Positions 44,037 to 52,010 of a stretch of 64,000 nt of DNA are shown one piece after another. Each line of letters opens with the position of its first letter. Position 1 is the first letter of the stretch. Position numbers and translations under genes: made by a program. Source of the stretch: CBDDCQ01 sp965226285 (GTDB taxonomy: Bacteria; Bacteroidota; Bacteroidia; Flavobacteriales; Ichthyobacteriaceae); assembly GCA_965226285.1 (NCBI GenBank), contig CBDDCQ010000005.1:620001-684000 (forward strand). The letters run 5' to 3'. The notes under the pieces were generated by a model. It was given only the letters and a program-made list of their open reading frames with translations, searched no databases and was not told the DNA's origin.

Positions 44037-44936
44037 TTATCCCCTATTATCTATTTTTTTAATATTATCATCTACCAATTCCCTTAAAACAATAAAAGCA
44101 TTTTTATAAATAGGTTGCCATTTATCATCTAAGGGATTAATAATACTATGAAAAAGTATGTTTCGTAATTTATATACAAAATCAACAAACCATTTTAATT
44201 CTAATAACTTTTTATCCTCATCTGGTTTAGTATAGTTTTCATAAGGCAACGGTTGAAATAATTCATCTATTTCAAAATTATTTCTCAATGATTGAAAACA
44301 AGAAACAATCGCTTTATTAAAATTTTTTCTTAATGTTTGTTTCTGTTTTTCAGTTAAAGATGTATATAAAGGATTTAAATTTTTTGTTACATCGTTTTGT
44401 AAATCAGATATTATTTTATCTTTTTTATAATTGTTGGCTTTTATGAAATTGTCAATAGGAATTTTTCCTTCTAAAAAATATTTTTTATTTTTTTTTAATA
44501 GGTCTTTAGTTGTTTTTCTATCGTCTTTTATTTCTATGTATAAAATTTTTTGTTTTTTATTTTCGTTATTTTTTCCAATTTTTATTTTGTAATCAAATTT
44601 GGTTACATTTTTTAATTCTTTTTTTATTTTAAATTTTTCATTGAGCTTATAAAAAGTATAAAAATGATATTTTTTTAAGGTTTCATCGTTTAATATCAAT
44701 TCATCAGATGCCTTATGTATTTCCGAAATAGATTTATAAATATTTTCGGTTGTATTTTCTGGTATTTTTATTTCTTCTTTAGCATGCTTTATCAATTTTC
44801 CATCTCCCAAACTTATATCAATATCTTTGTATAATTCATGTAAAGTGGATAAATAAGCAAACCAAGATTTTATGTATAACGAAAAATAATCTACATCAAT
44901 AGATTGCCTCCAGTTTTTATATTTATCATTACTCAT
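44037..44936 (-). CDS. HEPN-like protein, putative RNase of the defence island
   Basis: A 299-aa, Lys-rich, mostly helical protein without a recognised family. Near the C-terminus FVYKLRNILFHSIINPLDDK contains R-N-x3-H (RNILFH), the RX4-6H motif of HEPN ribonucleases. Its ATG (44936) overlaps the stop of the hsdS fragment (ATGAGTAA), so translation may be coupled to that fragment. Assignment rests on one motif and on the helical composition. Confidence 0.6.
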   Translation of the reverse strand: MSNDKYKNWRQSIDVDYFSLYIKSWFAYLSTLHELYKDIDISLGDGKLIKHAKEEIKIPENTTENIYKSISEIHKASDELILNDETLKKYHFYTFYKLNEKFKIKKELKNVTKFDYKIKIGKNNENKKQKILYIEIKDDRKTTKDLLKKNKKYFLEGKIPIDNFIKANNYKKDKIISDLQNDVTKNLNPLYTSLTEKQKQTLRKNFNKAIVSCFQSLRNNFEIDELFQPLPYENYTKPDEDKKLLELKWFVDFVYKLRNILFHSIINPLDDKWQPIYKNAFIVLRELVDDNIKKIDNRG

Positions 44937-45279
44937 TTTCTTTTACAACTTTTACTATCAACTCTAACCCCTCCATTTCCCCTTTTTCAATAGCCACCTC
45001 CACCGCCTGTTTTGCCAACGCTAAAAGCCGCTGGCTTTCCTTTTTTAAGGCAAAACTTTTTTCTATTTTTTGGGCGATTTGGGTTTGTTTTGCTATTGGT
45101 GACATTTGGAATATACAAATTTTTCTAATAGTCATTCGCAGTAAATCTGTATTTTGCCTAACGCTTGCTTGTGCAATATTTCTGTATAGATAATATTTCT
45201 TTGCAATGTTTTGAATGTATAATACCAGTGGTAATAAGGGTTCAAATATTTCAAAATTCTTTGGTGTAATCTCGCTCAT
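44929..45279 (-). pseudogene. hsdS: HsdS C-terminal fragment (second target-recognition half), includes fragment R10
   Basis: About 117 codons from ATG 45279. They hold the end of a target-recognition domain (NIAQASVRQNTDLLRMTIRK), the conserved turn MSPIAKQTQIAQKIEKSFAL, and the coiled tail ALKKESQRLLALAKQAVEVA then IEKGEMEGLELIVKVVKENE. The N-terminal half of the protein lies at 45634-46505, separated by about 350 bases of unrelated debris. It is the most complete version of the repeated hsdS tail. Its last bases overlap the HEPN gene start. Confidence 0.8.
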
Positions 45280-45297
45280 TATTCGTAAATGAAGCAA

Positions 45298-45633
45298 AAA
45301 GCCAATTTAATCCTCACCTCTGGAATAACGCCAGGACATCTACCGACTCGTTCCAGACATTTGGGATATTATAATATCACCTCTCTTTTGCAATAGTATT
45401 TATCACTGTAAACTCAAATCTGTATTTATTATCCTGTCTATGTTTAGAATTTTCAATTATCTTCAGTACCTTTTTTGATAATGTTAATCCTTTAATATAT
45501 TGGAACTCCCGATTCATCTTTCTGTATATGGACTTGTTGGCACTGTTCCATACGGATTAACCTGTTGAAGACTCATCTATAAAATCATTTAATAAACTAA
45601 TACCCCTTTGAATAAGATTTTAATATTTGCTTT
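45298..45633 (-). other. Non-functional debris between two hsdS parts
   Basis: No intact gene. A broken minus-strand frame reads GISLLNDFIDESSTG-stop-SVWNSANKSIYRKMNREFQ and on to HRQDNKYRFEFTVINTIAKER-stop. I do not recognise it. It may be what is left of an insertion that split hsdS. Confidence 0.4.
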
Positions 45634-46505
45634 CTACAGCCATTCATAAAAAGGCTGATAATATTCCGCATCCAACCTGCCACTGCTTCCAAAACTTTCA
45701 CTAAAAGATTTAATACTTACTTTTTCTTGTGAGGGTTGAAAATCGTTTAAGCCTATCTCCTCCAAAAGCAATGTCTCGGCTTCTTGGTAAAGGGTTTTGG
45801 AGTAATCTAAATTTTGATGGGCTTGTTTTACTAATTTTTCTATTTCTTTTTGGAAGGTTTCTGAAAATTTAGGTATTCTCAACCTTTCTAAACTTTCATT
45901 ACCTAAATTTCTTTGTCTTATTCCTTTTGCAAATCTTTCTAATTGAAGTCTTGAATGATATGTTGATAATATCACATATAACACTTCATTATTAAGAACT
46001 AAATTTCTATCTAATAACTCTATTTTTGCCACACGCTGATTCCATGTAGCATTTTGTGGTTTGTAAATATAATTTACCTTACCAATATCTGGTGGATCTC
46101 CTGTAAGAGTCATCAAAATATCTCCATGATTTAAAAAAATTCCTTCTTGTTTTTCAAATTCTGCTATGTCTGTAAATTCCCAATTATTTATATCTCTTTT
46201 ATTTGTAACATCTCCTATTTTTGAAACGCTTACACCTTTCAACGAATTAAAAGAACTTGAATTATAAGGTCTTCCATTTATGAAATTTGCAATTTTTACA
46301 AAAGATTCTGTTCTGTTTCTATTTATGATATTTTCAAGGTTCTGTAAAATCTTTTTTCAAAATATTCTGATTCTATCCTAAAATCTATTACATTTTTTAA
46401 ACTACAAAAATTTATCTCCACCGCTTCCAGCCCTTCCAACAAAGCCTTATATTTTACTTTGTCAAAAGGGCTACCTACTTTCCCCCTTTGTAAAGGGGGC
46501 GCCAA
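45634..46505 (-). pseudogene. hsdS: HsdS N-terminal part, frameshifted and truncated
   Basis: DNA specificity subunit of the RM system. The first frame (46505-46323) reads KVKYKALLEGLEAVEINFCS. At a run of six A's (minus strand; 46352-46357) one base is missing: with it the protein continues KILQNLENIINRNRTESFVK and IANFINGRPYNSSSFNSLKG to the second frame (to 45634). The first target-recognition domain (NATWNQRVAKIELL, GIRQRNLGNESLERLRIPKF) and the coiled spacer (FQKEIEKLVKQAHQNLDYSK) are visible. The frame stops after YYQPFYEWL, where a second recognition domain should begin. Confidence 0.8.
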
Positions 46506-48493
46506 AAACTCAAATGTTGTTTTTTGGCAAATTCTATAAAGGCTTCGGCTATACCGTCCCCAGTTTTCCCATCATGATTAAATAAATCGTGTTTTACAAT
46601 TAAATGTTTATGATCGTCTAATAGAGGCTCTCCGTTTTCTTTTTTTACATAAATTTTATCGCCGCTGTTGTCTTTGCTGGGTTCTTGCTGGGTGGCAAAA
46701 AATATAGGGTAATCTTCTTTTTTGGGGCAGTAGCATTCGCTACTTTTATTATCATTCCATTTTTGCACCAATAAAACGCTGGTTTTGGTGCCTGTGTGCG
46801 GTTTAAATACATTGCCATGCAAACCCACCACTGCTAAAATACGGCACCGTTCGGCAATGTAATTGCGTATTCTTTTATCGCTGGAATTGTTAAACCGTCC
46901 TTGTGGTAAGACAATCGCCATTCGTCCGCCACTTTTAAGAAAGTTTAAATTCCGTTCAATAAACAAAATATCCCGTCCGACTTTATTTTCATATTTACCG
47001 TTTTCTTTTTTAGCTAAATCGTACCCAGCAAGCATACGACTTTCTTTAATGTCCCCTGCAAAAGGAGGATTTGCCATTAAAATATCAAAGTTAAAATCGC
47101 GATAACTTTGTTCATTTTTGCATAAATCTATGAATTTAAACCAACCATTGTTATAAGTTCTTTGCCAATCTTTTTCTTTTTGGGTTTCGTCCCATCTTTC
47201 ATAATCCAGCGTGTTTAAATGCAAAACATTGGTTTGTCCATCGCCAGCAATTAGGTTTAAAGCTCTTGCCACCCGAACCGCTTTTTTATCAAAATCTATG
47301 GCAAATACCTTATTTTGTACATAATCAGTACATTCAATAGGTTTTTTTTGTGCAGTAAAAAGGTGGCTTAATGGTATTCCTTTTTCTTTTAAAATTTGTT
47401 TCCATACATAAAACATGGTATGCACGGGAAAGCCACAACTACCTGCGGCAGTGTCAATCATCGTTTCTTTTTTCTGTGGATTGAGCATTTTAACGCACAT
47501 ATCAATCACATAACGCGGTGTAAAATATTGCCCCTTTTCGCCTTTGCTGGTGCGGTTTATAAGGTATTCAAAGGCTTCATCTACCACATCTAAATTAGAA
47601 TTAAAAAGTTTTATATCTTGCAAAGAGGACACACAAATAGATAAATGAGAAGTAGAAAGTGTGATTCTTTCATCGGGACTAAAAACTCCTTGCCATTTTC
47701 TTTTTGCTTCACTGAAAAGATTTTGTATTTTTTCTTTGAGCTGGGTTTCAGTATCGCCATAGTTTCTAAATTGCAAATGTCTTGTTTCATCTCTGCCGCT
47801 TTGCATTTCATCAAATAGCTTGGTAAATATCAGTTTAAAAACTTCTTCAAAAACATCTACCCCCGCATTTGCCAATACTTCGTCTTCCATCTCTAAAATT
47901 AAATCTTTTAAAGATTTTCTCTCTTTGGTGAGTTTGTCTTTTTCTTGAAGTGTTTTAATCGTCCACCGTTCAGTAAGAATATCCGATAATTTTTCGCTGG
48001 CTTTTGGAAGAGCTGAAATATCTTCAAAATAATTGGGGTCTTTTCTGTGGTAAAAAGAAATACTGCCCCCATTCGTCCAAACCGCCATCGGTGCCCCTGT
48101 GGCATTACAGTAACTTTTGAGTTGGTCTTTTCCGTCTTTGAGTTTGGGCTTTTTTACCTCTACAATAATGTAAGGATAGGTGGGCTTGTCTTTATCAAAA
48201 ATAACAATATCCGCCCGCTTTTGCTCCCTACCAAAATGTACGGGATATTCTAATTGCATTCGCTTCAACGGATAGTCAAAATTATGATGCAACACCATGA
48301 CATACAGTTGCCGTACGACTTCTTCGGGGGTGAGTTTTATCTCTTTATCTCTCACAAAGCATTTGACATAAGGGATTTGATTGCCCTTTTTGTCTGTTTT
48401 GTGCAAAATACTTTGTTCTAATTGTTCAATTTTTTCTTCTGAAAATTGATTCAAACCATATTTGGAATCTTTTAAGATATCGGTTATTTTCAT
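46475..48493 (-). CDS. hsdM: N6-adenine DNA methylase fused to an N-terminal HsdR_N-like nuclease domain
   Basis: A 672-aa modification subunit. Residues 1-60 form an N-terminal region that recurs as fragments upstream. Residues 85-120 carry RADIVIFD...IIVEVKKP, a PD-(D/E)XK-type core (D95, E112, K114). The methylase follows: KGEKGQYFTPRYVID (motif X, 318-330), IDTAAGSCGF (motif I, 346-354), LMANPPFAG (motif IV, NPPF 475-478). With a separate HsdS and no HsdR in view, this resembles the BcgI-type arrangement where one chain cuts and methylates. A minus-strand TATATTTG at 48525-48532 is a possible -7 box. Its 3' end overlaps hsdS and contains a short palindrome. Confidence 0.9.
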   Translation of the reverse strand: MKITDILKDSKYGLNQFSEEKIEQLEQSILHKTDKKGNQIPYVKCFVRDKEIKLTPEEVVRQLYVMVLHHNFDYPLKRMQLEYPVHFGREQKRADIVIFDKDKPTYPYIIVEVKKPKLKDGKDQLKSYCNATGAPMAVWTNGGSISFYHRKDPNYFEDISALPKASEKLSDILTERWTIKTLQEKDKLTKERKSLKDLILEMEDEVLANAGVDVFEEVFKLIFTKLFDEMQSGRDETRHLQFRNYGDTETQLKEKIQNLFSEAKRKWQGVFSPDERITLSTSHLSICVSSLQDIKLFNSNLDVVDEAFEYLINRTSKGEKGQYFTPRYVIDMCVKMLNPQKKETMIDTAAGSCGFPVHTMFYVWKQILKEKGIPLSHLFTAQKKPIECTDYVQNKVFAIDFDKKAVRVARALNLIAGDGQTNVLHLNTLDYERWDETQKEKDWQRTYNNGWFKFIDLCKNEQSYRDFNFDILMANPPFAGDIKESRMLAGYDLAKKENGKYENKVGRDILFIERNLNFLKSGGRMAIVLPQGRFNNSSDKRIRNYIAERCRILAVVGLHGNVFKPHTGTKTSVLLVQKWNDNKSSECYCPKKEDYPIFFATQQEPSKDNSGDKIYVKKENGEPLLDDHKHLIVKHDLFNHDGKTGDGIAEAFIEFAKKQHLSFWRPLYKGGK
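46482..46499. repeat. Palindrome CCCCCTTTGTAAAGGGGG at the hsdM/hsdS junction
   Basis: An 8-bp arm inverted repeat with a 2-base centre, GC-rich in AT-rich DNA, located in the last codons of hsdM (RPLYKGGK-stop) and first codons of hsdS. It looks inserted, because it alters both protein ends; a REP-like short element is likely. Confidence 0.55.
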
Positions 48494-48799
48494 ATTACTT
48501 TGCTATTCGATTTTTAAACCTCTACAAATATACTAATTCCCCTCACCTTTTCACCACCTTTTGCCAAATTCTCTTTTTACCGTTTTGTAGCAGTACCATA
48601 TATATGCTGTATTAAACACAATTTATTTTAATGCACAACGGGTATCTATTTAAATGGCTTTAAAAATAAAAAATCACCAATAGCCACTTTATTTTAATCA
48701 ATGATATTGGTAAAATTTTTTATTTTTGAGGGTAAATGGATTACATATCTTATTAACCTATTTTAAACAGTGGAAATAATTACATCATTGTTACCTTAA
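48494..48799. other. Intergenic stretch between hsdM and the EcoRI-type methylase
   Basis: AT-rich, with no coding frame that I can support. A minus-strand -7 box TATATTTG at 48525-48532 lies 31 bases before the hsdM start. The remainder shows nothing recognisable. Confidence 0.5.
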
Positions 48800-49780
48800 T
48801 TAAGTTTGTATTCGTTTATTTTTGATCAAAATCCTAAAATACGGACATTTTCCATTTATCGATAAATCTTTTTCATCATTCCCTTTTCTGAATTTAATTA
48901 TTTCAAACTGATCAGGATTAAATCTATGTAAGAATGTTATAGGTACACCCATAAAACCCTTGTAATCTAATGGAATATCTTGTGTTTTATTAACATTAAT
49001 GCCATCATAATTGTCATACTTTGGATACTCATTCTCGTTTCCAATATATTTTTTTATAAGGACAATATCTTCGTGTCGTTTAAAAGTATCTAAATTAGTT
49101 AACCATAAACAATTATTTGGAGAAATTATTCTATTTCCAGAACTATCAATCTGAGTCTCTGTACCATAAAGTTCATAGTGCTTGGGTACAATAAAACCTG
49201 AAATGCCTCTGCCAAGGTTTATTCCTAACCATGCCTTATTTTCCTTAATCAGTTTAAAAATTTCCTTATAGGTAATAGCATTAATATTGCCAATGATTAA
49301 AAATTTTTTATCATATTTAACTAGTTGAGTCACATACTCTCTGAATAATGAAAATGGTGGATTCGTTACAACAATGTCAGACTGCTTTAATAGTTCAATA
49401 CTTTCAGCACTTCGAAAATCTCCATCCCCTTTAAAATAAATGATGTCAGTTGAACTTGGTTTATTCTTTTCACCCTTTTTACCTGTATATTCAAAGAAAA
49501 AACCATTTTTATCTTCTTCTATATTAAACAAATTTCTTTCTTGTTTTATATAACAAGCAGTTATAATTTTTTTTATACCTAATTCTTCGAAATTTGATTC
49601 AAAATAATTAAAGAAATTACTAATCCGAGCATCATCGCAATTGCAAAAAACTACTTTGTCTTTAAAATGGCTTTTATAATGTTGTAATTCATTTTCTATA
49701 TCTAAAAGTTGTGTATAAAACTCATCATTCTTGTTTGTTTTCGCTTTTCTTAACAAAGAGTGTTGTACTTTTCTTGCCAT
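48800..49780 (-). CDS. EcoRI-type adenine-specific DNA methyltransferase
   Basis: A 326-aa homologue of M.EcoRI (325 aa), which methylates the second A of GAATTC. Segments resembling the E. coli protein as I remember it include KAKTNKNDEFYTQ, CNCDDARISNFFNYFE, SDIVVTNPPFSLFREYV (catalytic NPPF), GRGISGFIVPKHYELYGTE, NRIISPNNCLWLTNLD, YPKYDNYDGINVNKTQDIP and DLSINGKCPYFRILIKNKR. It is 10 bases downstream of the cognate endonuclease gene on the same strand, the R-then-M order of the E. coli plasmid system. Confidence 0.95.
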   Translation of the reverse strand: MARKVQHSLLRKAKTNKNDEFYTQLLDIENELQHYKSHFKDKVVFCNCDDARISNFFNYFESNFEELGIKKIITACYIKQERNLFNIEEDKNGFFFEYTGKKGEKNKPSSTDIIYFKGDGDFRSAESIELLKQSDIVVTNPPFSLFREYVTQLVKYDKKFLIIGNINAITYKEIFKLIKENKAWLGINLGRGISGFIVPKHYELYGTETQIDSSGNRIISPNNCLWLTNLDTFKRHEDIVLIKKYIGNENEYPKYDNYDGINVNKTQDIPLDYKGFMGVPITFLHRFNPDQFEIIKFRKGNDEKDLSINGKCPYFRILIKNKRIQT

Positions 49781-49790
49781 TACTTTGCTG

Positions 49791-50627
49791 TTATTTATTT
49801 TTAGTTATTTGATTAAATATTTCACTTCCTAGTATCTTAAGGGATGTTTTAGAAATTTCCATCATAATGTCAAATATTTTTTTTACTTCCCATTTTCCTC
49901 CATTACCTTGTGTATATATTGAAGCTGCTTGAAGCATAATTGTTTTATCGTTGTGCTTGATGAACTTATTTTTACATAAATTAGTATTAATTGGCATTCC
50001 ATAATTTGCTGAGGTTAATCTATCTAATCTATTTAGCATTCCTGAATTGTACTCGAGCTTGACAACCCTACCATCAGGTCTTTTAACTGAAATAGTTTCT
50101 GTTAAAAAGTTAGAACCTTCCAAAAATAGGACATAAGGAAAATGAGATTCAGATAGCATTAAATTTGCAATTTCTGATATATTTTTATGAGACCTTTCTA
50201 TTGCGTTACCAGCAGCCATCAAGTCTTGATTATTATCTTTACCAACTAACTTACCTTTTTGGATATTTTCAATGTCTTTTCCTTGATGTTTAGCTTCTGA
50301 TACTAGAATTATTCTCCAGTTACCATTATCGTCTTTTACTTCAATTATTCCGCCATCAGGTTTTATACTTGAATTTGATACAAAAAGGGTTTGTTCTAAT
50401 TCTGTATCAACTTTTTGTAACGCTTCGTTGATTTCTTCTTTTCTTATACTTGTTTTGTATTGAAAAGATAATTGGGGTAATTCCTTCTCAAGTTGCTTAA
50501 TTACAATATTTGATATTTTTCCAACAGTTATGTCATGTAATTTTGCTTCATCACCAAATATACCAACTACACCTTGTGATTCTTTATGTTGATTTGTTAA
50601 CCTTTTTGATTGATTCTTTTTAGACAT
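49791..50627 (-). CDS. EcoRI-family type II restriction endonuclease (predicted GAATTC)
   Basis: A 278-aa protein strikingly similar to EcoRI (277 aa). The catalytic residues D91, E111 and K113 occur at the same numbers (PDGGIIEVKDD and VSEAKHQGKD). The recognition residues N141, E144 and R145 (AGNAIERSHKNISEIA) and R200/R203 (NRLDRL) are also in register. Long stretches such as FPYVLFLEGSNFLTE and MLQAASIYTQG agree with EcoRI from memory. The ATG (50627) overlaps the end of an hsdM-derived leader ORF by 8 bases, so it is probably translated by coupling. No separate promoter is evident at the joint. Confidence 0.95.
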   Translation of the reverse strand: MSKKNQSKRLTNQHKESQGVVGIFGDEAKLHDITVGKISNIVIKQLEKELPQLSFQYKTSIRKEEINEALQKVDTELEQTLFVSNSSIKPDGGIIEVKDDNGNWRIILVSEAKHQGKDIENIQKGKLVGKDNNQDLMAAGNAIERSHKNISEIANLMLSESHFPYVLFLEGSNFLTETISVKRPDGRVVKLEYNSGMLNRLDRLTSANYGMPINTNLCKNKFIKHNDKTIMLQAASIYTQGNGGKWEVKKIFDIMMEISKTSLKILGSEIFNQITKNK

Positions 50628-50829
50628 ATTGTTTCTCTTCTATTACATACAGTTGGCGTACTATTTCTTCGGGGGTGAGTTTTATCGCTTTATTTCTCAC
50701 CAAACATTGAATATGGGGAATGGCTTCACCTTTTTTATTTTCGGTGAAAATAGTTAATTGTTCAATTTTTTCTTTTGAAAATTGCTCCAAACCATATTTG
50801 GAATCTTTTAAGATATGGGATAATTTCAT
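50620..50829 (-). pseudogene. hsdM 5' fragment F2, acting as a leader ORF for the EcoRI homologue
   Basis: Sixty-nine codons: MKLSHILKDSKYGLEQFSKE, KIEQL, KGEAIPHIQCLVRNKAIKLT and PEEIVRQLYVIEEKQYV-stop. The first about 64 residues match the N-terminus of HsdM at 48493 (MKITDILKDSKYGLNQFSEE ... LTPEEVVRQLYV). The fragment then switches to EcoRI-module DNA, and its stop overlaps the EcoRI start. Confidence 0.85.
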
Positions 50830-50871
50830 TTTTAATTTTTCTTTCAGTTGTTTAAAGATGGTAAATTGTTT

Positions 50872-51999
50872 TTATAATGCCATATCCTTTTCAAATTCTT
50901 CATAACTACCTAAACTCGTAAAATCAATTTTAAAATTCTCTTTATTTATTTTAGTAATTTTAACACTATCTATCCCTAACATTTTTAGATGTTGATAAGT
51001 TAATATTTCTCCTAATTGTAGTTTTAGTACTTTTCGTAAAAGCCATTCGGATAGTGCTTTGTTTGGATTGGTCATTAGTGCCTTGCCACCTTCTTGACAA
51101 ATTTTAGCAAGTAATTTATCTCCGTCAGGTAAATTTATATAAAATGTTTTTTCTCTTGGAGGGAAAAAACTAGGATTAAATTGATGTATTTTTTGAGGGA
51201 TAGGAATGTATACTTCTCCTAAATTTCTCTTTCTACCTGATGCATTCCATTGATTTAAACCACTTTTAGCGGGAACAATTTTTTTATCTTTTCTATTACG
51301 AGTAGAGTATAGAGGCAAAATAACATTTTCAAATTCTTTTTGTTGTTCAAAATTATATTCTTCAAAAAACTTTAATATTAATTCATAAGGATCATTAATA
51401 ATTTCTATATCAATATTAAAACAATTACTTGGTATATGAAATTTACAGTAAAGAGTACTTTTTGAAAAGTTAAAAGAATATTGGTTTTTACCATCTTCAA
51501 AAAATAGGCTTGGTTCAGTTTTTTTTATATTGTTAATAGAATTTATATTTATTGGTTCATAGTTAGTTTCAAAAATTTTAATTTGATTTTTTTGTCTTGC
51601 TAAACAATGATAAATCGCTCTTTCAATTCCATATGTTCTATTTGCAAAGCCTATTCTTTCATTTCTTAAATTTGATAATTGTTCTATAAGTTGTTCATCT
51701 TTAAGATTTTTTAACTCACTATTATGACTATTAAATTCGGCAATTTTTTCTCTACTTGTATTATTAGGAACAATAAAAGTTTTTAATCCTATTCCAGTAT
51801 TATTTAATTTAGCATCATAAGATATATCAGACCTTGATAAATTTTCTGCCCCAAATGATTTACAAAATATATTTTCGGCTACTCTATAATGTAAGAATGG
51901 GATTTTACTTTCACTGAACAACCCTGACAAAGAAGCTATATATTGAATGTATTTTTGATAAATATTAATTTGTTTTTGAGGTAACTGATTGAGTAACAT
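50872..51999 (-). CDS. Type II restriction endonuclease with a B3-like DNA-binding domain
   Basis: A 375-aa protein paired with the methylase upstream (11-base gap). The C-terminal part (GLNQWNASGRKRNLGEVYIP, then HQFNPSFFPPREKTFYINLP and KALSEWLLRKVL) resembles the B3-like/EcoRII-N-type DNA-binding domain of several type II enzymes. The N-terminal part (LHYRVAENIFCKSFGAENLS then RSDISYDAKLNNTGIGLKTF) may hold the nuclease site (Asp ... Lys). The recognition sequence is unknown. It ends before hsdM fragment F2. Confidence 0.72.
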   Translation of the reverse strand: MLLNQLPQKQINIYQKYIQYIASLSGLFSESKIPFLHYRVAENIFCKSFGAENLSRSDISYDAKLNNTGIGLKTFIVPNNTSREKIAEFNSHNSELKNLKDEQLIEQLSNLRNERIGFANRTYGIERAIYHCLARQKNQIKIFETNYEPININSINNIKKTEPSLFFEDGKNQYSFNFSKSTLYCKFHIPSNCFNIDIEIINDPYELILKFFEEYNFEQQKEFENVILPLYSTRNRKDKKIVPAKSGLNQWNASGRKRNLGEVYIPIPQKIHQFNPSFFPPREKTFYINLPDGDKLLAKICQEGGKALMTNPNKALSEWLLRKVLKLQLGEILTYQHLKMLGIDSVKITKINKENFKIDFTSLGSYEEFEKDMAL

Positions 52000-52010
52000 A
52001 AAATTTATTT

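Noticed and set aside
33305..45060. The regularly recurring fragments as a CRISPR array
   Set aside because: Spacing is 0.8-2 kb with full genes between, units vary in length and are clearly coding sequence of hsdS; no cas genes.
33305..46505. An hsdS inversion system (shufflon)
   Set aside because: All fragments have the same orientation, contain only the 3' tail, and no invertase gene is present; inversion would need opposite copies with recognition domains.
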